Positions 1 through 7,286 of a DNA stretch of 64,000 bases are shown here, one piece after another. Below the pieces are notes generated by a model. That model was not told the origin of the DNA and ran no database searches. It saw only the letters and a list, made by a program, of their open reading frames with translations. Position 1 is the stretch's first letter. Every line of letters begins with the position of its first letter. A program made the position numbers and the translations under genes. This DNA is from JAICXG01 sp963801255 (GTDB lineage: Bacteria; Verrucomicrobiota; Verrucomicrobiia; Chthoniobacterales; UBA10450), in the NCBI GenBank assembly GCA_963801255.1, contig CAWDEC010000008.1, forward strand, positions 62,001 through 126,000, read 5' to 3'.

Positions 1-585
1 GCGGGAGACTTAGTGGAATCAAACGATAACCATATCTTGATTCCCGGCATCCCGAATCCGTTGCTGCCAACCGATCCTTCGGAATCGTTTCTGACTGCTT
101 TTCTGCCCCCCGGAAGTTACACTGCTGTCCTTGCGGGAGCGAATCTCGATACTGGTGTCGGCTTGGTAGAACTTTACGATACCGATCCCGCCGATTCAGA
201 GGTGGCCAATATCTCGACCCGTGGAGTTGTAGGAACGGGTAACGCCGAAATGATTGGCGGTTTTATCGTTGGTGGCAGCACGCCAACGAGCGTGATCGTG
301 CGCGCACTGGGCCCTTCTTTGGTTGCTGAGGGAGTGACAAACGCTCTGGTTGATCCAGTTCTGGAGCTGCGTGACGCCAATGGCAATCTTATCGGCCAAA
401 ACGACAACTGGCGTTCCGATCAGGAACAGCAAATTATTGCCACGACCATTCCGCCGCCTAGCGATGCGGAAGCGGCCATTGTCGGAACCCTTGTTCCCGG
501 CACTTATACCACTTTGGTCTATGGCAAGAATTCCGGCAGCGGAGTCGCTCTCGTCGAAGCTTACGACCTAAGTAGCACCCAGTAG
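1..585 (+). CDS. C-terminal part of a surface/secreted protein with repeat domain (5' partial)
   Basis: The frame is open to the first base of the window with no stop, so this is the 3' end of a longer gene; the GTG at 13 is probably internal. The sequence holds one and a half copies of a roughly 125-residue beta-rich repeat. It has the signatures IVRALGPSL, LELRDANGNLI, NDNWRSDQEQQIIAT and VYGKNSGSGVALVEAYDL, and ends on the last of these. This C-terminal module is frequent at the end of very large exported Verrucomicrobiota proteins, where it may serve cell-surface anchoring or sorting; that role is inference. The first half-repeat (SYTAVLAGANLDTGVGLVEL) aligns with the end of the second. 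The N-terminal function cannot be seen. Confidence 0.8.
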   Translation, partial: AGDLVESNDNHILIPGIPNPLLPTDPSESFLTAFLPPGSYTAVLAGANLDTGVGLVELYDTDPADSEVANISTRGVVGTGNAEMIGGFIVGGSTPTSVIVRALGPSLVAEGVTNALVDPVLELRDANGNLIGQNDNWRSDQEQQIIATTIPPPSDAEAAIVGTLVPGTYTTLVYGKNSGSGVALVEAYDLSSTQ

Positions 586-591
586 CCCAGT

Positions 592-665
592 TGGCTGCCT
601 CGCAAGGATTTGAACCTTGACAAAGAGATCCAGAATCTCTCGTGCTACCGTTACACCACGAGGCA
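592..665 (-). tRNA. tRNA-Gln (anticodon CUG), CCA encoded
   Basis: Reading the minus strand, a 7-bp acceptor stem (TGCCTCG/CGAGGCA), a D arm with AACGGTAG, an anticodon arm AGAGA-TTCTGGA-TCTCT and a T arm CAAGG-TTCAAAT-CCTTG fold into a 74-nt cloverleaf. Loop positions 34-36 are CTG, which reads the Gln codon CAG. The discriminator is G, followed by an encoded CCA at 592-594. It sits 6 nt after the stop of the preceding convergent coding region. Confidence 0.93.
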
Positions 666-755
666 TTACAGGGGACTGAGATCTAAACCCTGCTCACGCT
701 TTTGCGCAAGTGCGCCGTCTGCCGCTGCGCAGGATTTTCTGAAAAGGCGAGATCG

Positions 756-2072
756 TTAGGCAGAAGCCGATCCCAAGGCGCCCGACACGTAATCTCGATC
801 ACGCTGTGACGCCCGTTCGGCTTCCTTGGTTGCCATCAAGCGTCGCAAGGCAATACGAGCAGGATTAGTGGCAGCCATGTCGCCATAGATACGACCTGAA
901 AGAAGGTCAAGCGAGGGGACTTTGTCCCGCCAGGTCATGATGCGCTGGAAAGCGAGGGGAAATTCCCAGAGCACGCCGATGACATCCTCGACGACCTCGT
1001 TTCCCTCATCGAAGAGATGTTCGAGTTCGGCAAAAGGATTACCATTGGTTTTCGTTTCGCCGGAGAGAAGTTTCGCGATCTCGTCGGCGGCAAATTGACC
1101 TTCCTGAATCCCGAAGTAGACGCCATAGGCAAAAATCGGATCGGTAAAACGATGCGCGTCGCCGATGCAGATGAAGCCTTTGCCCGTGTAGTCATAGACG
1201 CGATAGGAAAAATTCGGGATGGCGTAAATTGGCTCCCGCGGAGTCAGGTCAGGCAGACGCGAGGAAAGGGCCGGAGTCATCTGGCGACATTCCTGCAGGA
1301 ACATTTGCTCCTTGCTCATGCGCGCTTTTTTGAAACGCTCGGTAGGAAAGACTATGCCGACGCTGGTGAGCTCCTCGCTTACTGGAATGAACCACGACCA
1401 ATAATGTTTCTCCTGGTAGAAGAGTAGGGTGTTACCAGGTTGCTGGTGCAGTTCGGGACCGTTGTCGCGAATCGTGTTCGCGAACTGGGTGAAAAACGCA
1501 ACTTGTTTATCGGAATGACCAGGGACTTTGCGGCCGGTCACGCGGTGATTAGCGAGAAAGGTAGCGCTGCCGGAGGCATCGATTAGCACCTCCGAATAAA
1601 GATTCTCTTCCTTGCCTTCCGAGGTGCGAATCTTCAAGCCGACGACAGCATCGTCCTTACGAAGTGGCGCGATGGCGGTGGCTTTGATCCAAATCGCGCC
1701 ACGCTCAACTGCGGCGTCAAAGAGAATCTTGTCGAAGCTGCTCCGCATGACGTTCCAAGTCGAGTTGGGCACCTGTTCGTTCTTCTCGTTCCGTCGGACC
1801 AACCCAACCCAAAATTCGTTTTTGCCGTCTGGCCCGTAGAAGATCGCCCCGTGTTTAACTGGATAACGCTGCGCCTCGATCTGCGGGCCGAGCCCAAGAT
1901 CCTTTAGGGCAATCGCGGTTGCGCCTGTGAGAGATTCACCAACGTGAAAGCGAGGATGATGATCCCGCTCGACGATTACCGGTGTGATGCCGCGCCTGAG
2001 GAGATACAACGCAGTACCGGCGCCAGCTGGACCGCCGCCAAGGATAATGACCGGGTATTTCTTTTGCGGCAT
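756..2072 (-). CDS. FAD-dependent oxidoreductase, flavin halogenase-like
   Basis: 438 residues. The N-terminal dinucleotide-binding motif GGGPAGAG (residues 12-19), then ERDHHPRFHVGESL near 35-48, and YWSWFIP around residue 220 match the flavin-dependent halogenase/geranylgeranyl reductase superfamily. WxWxIP is the family hallmark that separates halogenases from monooxygenases, and here it appears as W-S-W-F-I-P. A second FAD motif (GKGFICIGDAHRFTDP) lies near residue 310. The protein is shorter than tryptophan halogenases (about 520), so the substrate is unknown; it could instead be a reductase or hydroxylase acting on a lipid or carrier-bound substrate. The stop codon TAA is part of a copy of the iterated 9-mer (753-761). 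Single gene, 115 bp downstream of the secreted protein gene on the same strand. Confidence 0.75.
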   Translation of the reverse strand: MPQKKYPVIILGGGPAGAGTALYLLRRGITPVIVERDHHPRFHVGESLTGATAIALKDLGLGPQIEAQRYPVKHGAIFYGPDGKNEFWVGLVRRNEKNEQVPNSTWNVMRSSFDKILFDAAVERGAIWIKATAIAPLRKDDAVVGLKIRTSEGKEENLYSEVLIDASGSATFLANHRVTGRKVPGHSDKQVAFFTQFANTIRDNGPELHQQPGNTLLFYQEKHYWSWFIPVSEELTSVGIVFPTERFKKARMSKEQMFLQECRQMTPALSSRLPDLTPREPIYAIPNFSYRVYDYTGKGFICIGDAHRFTDPIFAYGVYFGIQEGQFAADEIAKLLSGETKTNGNPFAELEHLFDEGNEVVEDVIGVLWEFPLAFQRIMTWRDKVPSLDLLSGRIYGDMAATNPARIALRRLMATKEAERASQRDRDYVSGALGSASA

Positions 2073-2186
2073 GAGAAACTAAATAAAAGACGAGAGTAAT
2101 GAGGGTGCAATTCATTCGTCATTTTGGTCAAGAAATTTAGTGCACCTCTCCGATGGGGAGCACTTATAAGCCTTCGCCGCTTTGGC

Positions 2187-3596
2187 TTACAAACCCAGGC
2201 TACAATCGGAATTAATATTCTGTCCGTAGATGTCGCCACCATCAGACCTTCCATCGCTCCAAACTGCCAGCGCATCCCCGGTTGCACTGGAGAAGGTGAG
2301 ATCGAGGCGGGATTTCGACGAAATGCGTGATGAAACGGCAAAGGGCGAGCAGGTTAACGCGCCGCTTTCATCTAATCTTGCGCCCATGATCGTATCTTGA
2401 GCAAACGCCGGTTCCGACGACCAGACGACCAAAGCCCCGGTGGAAGTGAAGACACTTGTGACATTGATCACGGCCGAGGAGGTGAACGGTTGAACGACCA
2501 CGCCGGTAGGACTCCATTGTGCCGTGCCTGTGGCGTTGAACTTCTGCGCCGAGATTCCTTCATTCGTTAGGGGCCCTTCCAGAATCTCATCCCAAAACAA
2601 ATAGGTGGATGTAGTTGCCGGATCGTAGGATACGCTGGGATTTACCTGATCATGCGAGGTGTCGTTTGAACCCAGAGAGCCGTTGTGTGGAAAGGCTTCG
2701 CTGCCATCGGCCAGAATATGTTGAGCGCGTGATTGTAGCGGGTCTACCTGATACCATCCAAAAACCGCACCGCCCGCGCCGTCCGTCACGAAAGGCGGAA
2801 AGTTGCCAAACTGGAGCGAGCCGCCATCGAAAACCGCCACATGATTCGCGCCCCAGAGGAGCGCGCCAGTGGTATCGAGTTTATTTGCCAGCAAATGTTT
2901 TGGGCTGCTGAAGCCGGCCGCTGAAACCCAGGAGACGATGACCGAACCCGCGTCGCTCCCATGCAAGTCAGCCAGCGAATAGGTCGATCCGGCAGGAGCG
3001 GTCAGAGTAATACCACTCGCGCCCCATTGCGGCGCGCCGGCTCCGTTCACTCGTTGTAGCACAATGTTGTTACCGTTAATCCAGGCGATGACGGCAAAGC
3101 CATCAGAGGTCGCGGCAATCTTCGGATTTCCCTTAAAGTCGCTGCCGCTGCTCGGATGAAGCCCGTCTGGTCCCCATAGCTTGACTGCGTCGGGACTTAC
3201 TTTTGCCGCCGTAACTACTGTGTCCGGTGGATGGCGATCGTCGAGAAAGGCGATCAAGGCGTTTCCGCGCCGATCGATATCGAGCCCGTAATCCTGTGTC
3301 GAACTCATCCCGAGATCGGCTACCCGCAAGCCTTTGGATCTCCACTGCCGTACACCGTTTTCGTCCAGCCGCTGCAAAAATACGTCATAGCCGAAGGGCG
3401 GATTACCGTTTGGATCGTTATCGAACCAGCTGATGTAACAGCCGCCATCCGACGTTGCTCGAATTTTCGGCTGAACCTGGTCATCCTGCTTTTTGGCGAT
3501 TGCCAGATTGACCATTGGATCCGAACTCCATTGAGCAAAGGCGATGGACGCAGGGATAAGGGCACTGATTGCGAAAGCGAGAAGCGATTTTGTCAT
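2187..3596 (-). CDS. secreted beta-propeller-like protein of unknown function
   Basis: 469 residues. It starts with a typical signal peptide (hydrophobic stretch after MTKS, AFA-Q cleavage site near residue 21). The mature part contains repeated strands with patterns such as GCYISWFDND, GNALIAFLDDRH, FAVIAWINGN and ALAVWSDGRS. These blade-like units of about 50 residues resemble sialidase/WD-type propellers. No catalytic motif is visible. It ends in DGRSDGGDIYGQN, a motif seen in bacterial propeller proteins with Asp-box-like turns. Probably exported to the periplasm or outside. Divergent from the YjgR-like gene across a 164-bp intergenic region holding an inverted pair of the iterated word. 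Confidence 0.65.
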   Translation of the reverse strand: MTKSLLAFAISALIPASIAFAQWSSDPMVNLAIAKKQDDQVQPKIRATSDGGCYISWFDNDPNGNPPFGYDVFLQRLDENGVRQWRSKGLRVADLGMSSTQDYGLDIDRRGNALIAFLDDRHPPDTVVTAAKVSPDAVKLWGPDGLHPSSGSDFKGNPKIAATSDGFAVIAWINGNNIVLQRVNGAGAPQWGASGITLTAPAGSTYSLADLHGSDAGSVIVSWVSAAGFSSPKHLLANKLDTTGALLWGANHVAVFDGGSLQFGNFPPFVTDGAGGAVFGWYQVDPLQSRAQHILADGSEAFPHNGSLGSNDTSHDQVNPSVSYDPATTSTYLFWDEILEGPLTNEGISAQKFNATGTAQWSPTGVVVQPFTSSAVINVTSVFTSTGALVVWSSEPAFAQDTIMGARLDESGALTCSPFAVSSRISSKSRLDLTFSSATGDALAVWSDGRSDGGDIYGQNINSDCSLGL

Positions 3597-3665
3597 AGGT
3601 CGAATTTGCGGCTAAACGGGAAAACGAGGCTACCAGCTCTTGTGAAAGCGACTAGTAAAAAGTTT

Positions 3666-3717
3666 GCCTAACGAAGACGACAAACGATTGTCGCCATGGC
3701 CTATTCGCTCGTTAGGT
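3666..3717. repeat. inverted pair of the iterated 9-mer around a small hairpin
   Basis: GCCTAACGA at 3666-3674 faces TCGTTAGGT at 3709-3717. Between them CGACAA (3678-3683) and TTGTCG (3688-3693) form a 6-bp stem with a 4-nt loop. The element lies between divergent genes, so a simple terminator role for either neighbour is unlikely. There is no following T-run. Confidence 0.6.
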
Positions 3718-3760
3718 AGCAAATGCTTGCGACCCGCGGTGCCGAAACCTATTTTCGCCC

Positions 3761-5425
3761 ATGGGCAAAGACGATTTCCTGGCCACGATCCAGGGCGGTT
3801 ATTCCTTTCAGGGTCCTAGCGTCATGCTCGGGGTAGCGACCCGCGAGGGTAAAGTCGAGCCGCAGGCGCCGGTGCGTTTGCCCCTGCGCACATTGAATCG
3901 GCACGGCCTCATTTCCGGCGCCACCGGCACGGGAAAAACGAAAACGCTTCAGATGATCGCCGAGCAGCTCTCCGAGGCTGGCGTTCCCACTTTGCTCATG
4001 GACATCAAGGGCGATCTCAGCGGTCTCGCCAAGGCCGGAGAACCTTCCGATCAAGTCAAGCAACGCGTGGCCCAGATTGGCACAGACTGGTCGCCAAGCG
4101 CTTATCCGGTCGAGTTCCTCACCCTTTCCGACGATCCAGGGGTGCGACTGCGCGCTACCGTCCTCGAGTTCGGTCCGCTCCTTTTTTCCCGTCTCCTTGG
4201 ACTCAACGAAACTCAATCGAGTCTTGTCGCGCTGGTCTACAAATTTTGCGATGACAAACATCTCCCGCTTCTCGACCTGAAGGACTTCAAGAAAGTCCTG
4301 GAATACATCACCGGCGACGCCAAAGCTCAGGTCACTGCGGAATACGGCCTTGTCCCTACCACTTCGACCGCGCTCATCCTGCGCAAGTTGATTGAGCTGG
4401 AGCAACAGGATGCGGAGCGGTTTTTCGGCGAGCCTTCCTTCGAAATGGCCGATCTAATGCGCGTAACCGACGGCTTCGGACAGGTGTCGATCCTGCGCCT
4501 GATCGATATGCAGAATCGCCCAAAGCTTTTCTCCAGCTTCATGTTGCAAATGCTGGCCGAGCTTTACGCCAGCTTGCCTGAAGTCGGCGACCCGGAAAAG
4601 CCAAAGCTGGTCATTTTCATCGACGAAGCACACCTCATTTTCGACGATGCCGAGAAGGCGTTGCTCGACGAAATCGAAACCGTGATCAAGCTCATCCGTT
4701 CGAAGGGCGTCGGCATCTTCTTTTGCACTCAAATGCCGACCGACGTCCCGGAGAGCGTGCTCGGTCAGCTCGGGATGAAAGTGCAGCATGCGTTGCGCGC
4801 CTTCACCGCCAAGGACCGAAAGGCAATCAATCTCGTGGCGCAGAATTATCCCGAAACGCAATTCTACAAAACCGAACAGCTCCTCACATCGCTCGGTATC
4901 GGCGAAGCGCTCGTCACCGTGCTGGATGAGCGGGGTGCGCCTACGCCGCTCGTTGCGACGCTGCTTTGCGCGCCGCGTTCGCGTATGGGGGCGTTGACGG
5001 CTGAAGAATTACAGGAAACCATTGGCCGCTCCGCTCTCGCCGGGAAGTACAACAGCGATCTCGATCCGCAGAGTGCCTATGAGATTTTGGGTGGGAAAAT
5101 TGCCACGGCTGCTGCGGCCGTGCAGGAGCAACCTGCGAAGAGCGCTCCGCGCCGGACGTTCTCGCCTTCTGCCGCCACGCCTCGCAGCCCGGAGCTTGAT
5201 GCCGCACTCGGCTTGCCGAGCGAATCTGCTTCCGAGCCGGCCGGTCTGCCCTATCCTCCTCCCGTTGCGCCGACATCGGCTTCGTCTAACCGAAACCCGC
5301 TTGGCGAAATCTTTGGCAGCCGCGTTGCCCAAAGTGTTCTGCGTAGCGTCGCGGTCAACGTTGCCGGCACGGTCACCCGTTCGCTTCTCGGTGCCATGGG
5401 CGTACGCGGCCGACGTTATCGTTAG
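3761..5425 (+). CDS. YjgR/DUF853-family HerA-like ATPase
   Basis: 554 residues, close to the family size. Walker A GATGTGKT lies near residues 52-59 and Walker B KLVIFIDEAH near 286. The region after Walker B (IRSKGVGIFFCTQMPTDVPE) is the typical sensor stretch of this HerA/FtsK-like P-loop family. The E. coli homologue YjgR has no firmly known role; a nucleic-acid or protein translocase function is inferred from the fold. The C-terminal 120 residues are Ala/Pro/Ser-rich and low in complexity. The ATG lies just after a short AT-rich stretch. The stop TAG is part of a copy of the iterated word, 3 bp before the convergent DUF2237 gene stop. Confidence 0.88.
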   Translation: MGKDDFLATIQGGYSFQGPSVMLGVATREGKVEPQAPVRLPLRTLNRHGLISGATGTGKTKTLQMIAEQLSEAGVPTLLMDIKGDLSGLAKAGEPSDQVKQRVAQIGTDWSPSAYPVEFLTLSDDPGVRLRATVLEFGPLLFSRLLGLNETQSSLVALVYKFCDDKHLPLLDLKDFKKVLEYITGDAKAQVTAEYGLVPTTSTALILRKLIELEQQDAERFFGEPSFEMADLMRVTDGFGQVSILRLIDMQNRPKLFSSFMLQMLAELYASLPEVGDPEKPKLVIFIDEAHLIFDDAEKALLDEIETVIKLIRSKGVGIFFCTQMPTDVPESVLGQLGMKVQHALRAFTAKDRKAINLVAQNYPETQFYKTEQLLTSLGIGEALVTVLDERGAPTPLVATLLCAPRSRMGALTAEELQETIGRSALAGKYNSDLDPQSAYEILGGKIATAAAAVQEQPAKSAPRRTFSPSAATPRSPELDAALGLPSESASEPAGLPYPPPVAPTSASSNRNPLGEIFGSRVAQSVLRSVAVNVAGTVTRSLLGAMGVRGRRYR

Positions 5426-5434
5426 GCGTTAGGC
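5419..5434. repeat. tandem copies of the iterated word at a convergent gene junction
   Basis: TCGTTAGGC (5419-5427) is directly followed, sharing one C, by CGTTAGGC (5427-5434). The first copy supplies the TAG stop of the plus-strand ATPase gene and the second supplies the TAA stop of the minus-strand DUF2237 gene. Confidence 0.9.
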
Positions 5435-5794
5435 GCGTTTGAGCGCGTGGGCCTGCAGGTCTTCCAGCGAGACAAACTCGAGCGCAGAAGAATGTGTCGC
5501 CTCCAGATCGACTGGCGGCGCGACGCCGCGATCAAGCGCCTGTTTCCAACGCGAGACACAAACGCACCAGCGATCACCCGGCTGCAATCCCGGAAAACCC
5601 CATTCCGGATGTGGTGTCACCAGATCGTTCCCCATCAGGACTGAGTAATCGAGAAAATCGCGCGTCATTTCCGCGCAGACAGTATGCAAGCCAGTGTCCT
5701 CAGGTCCGGTGCGGCAATAACCGTCGCGATAAAAGCCAGTCGCCGGATCCTGGCAGCAAGCGCGTAGCTCCGTTCCGAAAACGTTGGTTGGCAT
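5429..5794 (-). CDS. DUF2237 family protein
   Basis: 121 residues from the ATG at 5794, which gives the start MPTNVFGTELRACC typical of the family. The longer frame to 5845 adds 17 residues without resemblance. Conserved features include the Cys pair in RACCQDPATGFYRDG, the CRTGPEDTGLHTVCAEMT block, GNDLVTPHPEWGFPGL and the WCVCVSRW segment. The family is short, cytosolic and uncharacterised; the conserved cysteines suggest metal or redox chemistry, which is inference. Monocistronic and convergent with the ATPase gene. Confidence 0.85.
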   Translation of the reverse strand: MPTNVFGTELRACCQDPATGFYRDGYCRTGPEDTGLHTVCAEMTRDFLDYSVLMGNDLVTPHPEWGFPGLQPGDRWCVCVSRWKQALDRGVAPPVDLEATHSSALEFVSLEDLQAHALKRA

Positions 5795-6280
5795 GGACCA
5801 TTTTAGCGATGGCAACTGCCTACTCCAAGGCAATTTCGCCGACATGCCTGCGATTCGAGGTTGCGGTCACCTCTCTGAAGCTGCCATTTCCGATCGCGGA
5901 GTTCGATCACCTCGTCGCCGTCCGTTGTGCCAATCCGACAATGACGCGCGCTGATATTGAGGCTTGGCAAATGATGCCCTGGGGCGTTTAAATTGAGTGG
6001 AAATCGCGTTTTCACAAGCGATCGCCATCCTCATGTCAATCTCTTGGAATATGTGCTCGCCGCCGTTACTCCCACAAGATAAGGGATGTTCGTGCGGCGA
6101 TCCGGCTAAATTTGGTGCTCGACACTTAAATCAGAAATGAACATGAAGCATCCGAGGATTGTCTTTATTCCGATATTTAACCTTGTTAAGTAGTTTGAGC
6201 GATGCTACAAGAAATGTTTCGCAAATCCCAGCCGACCCGAACAGCTGGTTACCTTTACCTCACCTCTTTTGTCTTAACTC
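5795..6280. other. intergenic region upstream of the sigma factor gene
   Basis: About 490 bp without a convincing gene. A 60-codon plus-strand frame (5809-5991, MATAYSKAISPTCLRF...MPWGV) is open but overlaps the start of DUF2237 on the other strand. It has no clear ribosome binding site and no recognised family. The stretch 6110-6240 is clearly richer in A+T than its surroundings and probably holds the sigma-gene promoter and leader; no individual -35/-10 pair could be chosen with confidence. Confidence 0.4.
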
Positions 6281-7147
6281 ATGAGAAATTATATGGCCGC
6301 TGAAGATAGCGACTCCGGTATCAAGATTTACCTGCGAGAGATTGGGCAGATTCCTCTGCTCACCCCGCAGCAGGAGATCGAGTTGGCCGCGAAAATCAAG
6401 AAGGGCGACAAGGAAGCTCGCGCCTTGATGATTCGGTCGAACTTGCGCCTCGTTGTGAAAATCGCCCACGATTACGCGAACCTGGGTTTGCCACTGCTCG
6501 ATCTCGTCTCCGAGGGCAACATCGGCTTGATGAAGGCCGTTGAACGTTTCGATCCTGCAAAGGGCGGCAAGCTCAGCACTTATGCCGCCTGGTGGATCAA
6601 GCAGTCCATCAAGCGTGCCCTGGCGAACCAATCGAAGACGATCCGTCTGCCCGTGCATCTGGTCGATAAGATTTCGAAAATGCGCCGTGTTTCGCTCCAA
6701 ATGAGCGAAGAACTCGGCCGCGAGCCAACGGACGACGAGCTCGGTGAAGAGATCGGTATTGCCGCGGGTAAAGTTTCACAGCTCAAGACCGTATCGATTC
6801 GTCCGGCGTCTCTCGACGCGCCGATTAGCGATGATGACTCAACCGAGTTCGGCGAGATCGTGGGGGACGAAGATGCGCAAACGCCCTTCGAACTCTTACG
6901 CGATAAAAATCTGCGCAATGAGGTTGGAGGCTTGCTCGACGTGCTCGACGATCGCGAACGAAAGATCATCTTTTCTCGCTTTGGACTCGACGGCGGCAAA
7001 CCGAAAACGCTCGAAGAAGTGGGTAAGAAATTTGGCGTTACACGGGAACGCATTCGACAATTGCAAAATATCGCGCTCTCCAAGCTGCGCCGCGCGCTCA
7101 GCAAAAAAGAGCGTCCGGTCGATGTCGAATTGACGGCGGAAGTTTAA
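6281..7147 (+). CDS. RNA polymerase sigma-70 factor, RpoD/SigA-like
   Basis: 288 residues. Region 1.2 (IKIYLREIGQIPLLTPQQEIELA, residues 14-36) is followed by region 2 with NLRLVVKIAHDYANLGLPLLDL and the core STYAAWWIKQSIKRAL that contacts the -10 element. Region 3 follows, then region 4 with FGLDGGKPKTLEEVGKKFGV and TRERIRQLQ, which contacts the -35 element. It lacks the large N-terminal region 1.1 and spacer of E. coli RpoD, so it is either the primary sigma of a compact type or a group 2 factor. A second ATG four codons in (6293) is equally possible as the start. A strong terminator follows, so the gene is monocistronic. Confidence 0.9.
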   Translation: MRNYMAAEDSDSGIKIYLREIGQIPLLTPQQEIELAAKIKKGDKEARALMIRSNLRLVVKIAHDYANLGLPLLDLVSEGNIGLMKAVERFDPAKGGKLSTYAAWWIKQSIKRALANQSKTIRLPVHLVDKISKMRRVSLQMSEELGREPTDDELGEEIGIAAGKVSQLKTVSIRPASLDAPISDDDSTEFGEIVGDEDAQTPFELLRDKNLRNEVGGLLDVLDDRERKIIFSRFGLDGGKPKTLEEVGKKFGVTRERIRQLQNIALSKLRRALSKKERPVDVELTAEV

Positions 7148-7171
7148 CGCAGTTTTTGCCTAACGACTCTC

Positions 7172-7203
7172 AAGGCGCGGACGGAAGTCCGCGCCTTTTC
7201 TTT
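7172..7203 (+). terminator. rho-independent terminator after the sigma factor gene
   Basis: A perfect 11-bp stem AAGGCGCGGAC (7172-7182) / GTCCGCGCCTT (7187-7197) with a GGAA tetraloop is followed by a T-rich tract. It lies 24 bp after the sigma gene stop. A copy of the iterated word (7158-7166) sits between the stop and the hairpin. Confidence 0.88.
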
Positions 7204-7286
7204 CGCAAAGAATCACCGAGCCGATATCACCGGGTCAGGTCCAGCGAAGCCCAATCCATTGAGGGACGAGGCGACTACCAAGGCTT

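Noticed and set aside
5494..5991. 165-codon plus-strand frame over the DUF2237 gene
   Set aside because: It lies antisense to a recognised protein and shows no family resemblance. Only its last 60 codons lie clear of DUF2237, and they lack a ribosome binding site.
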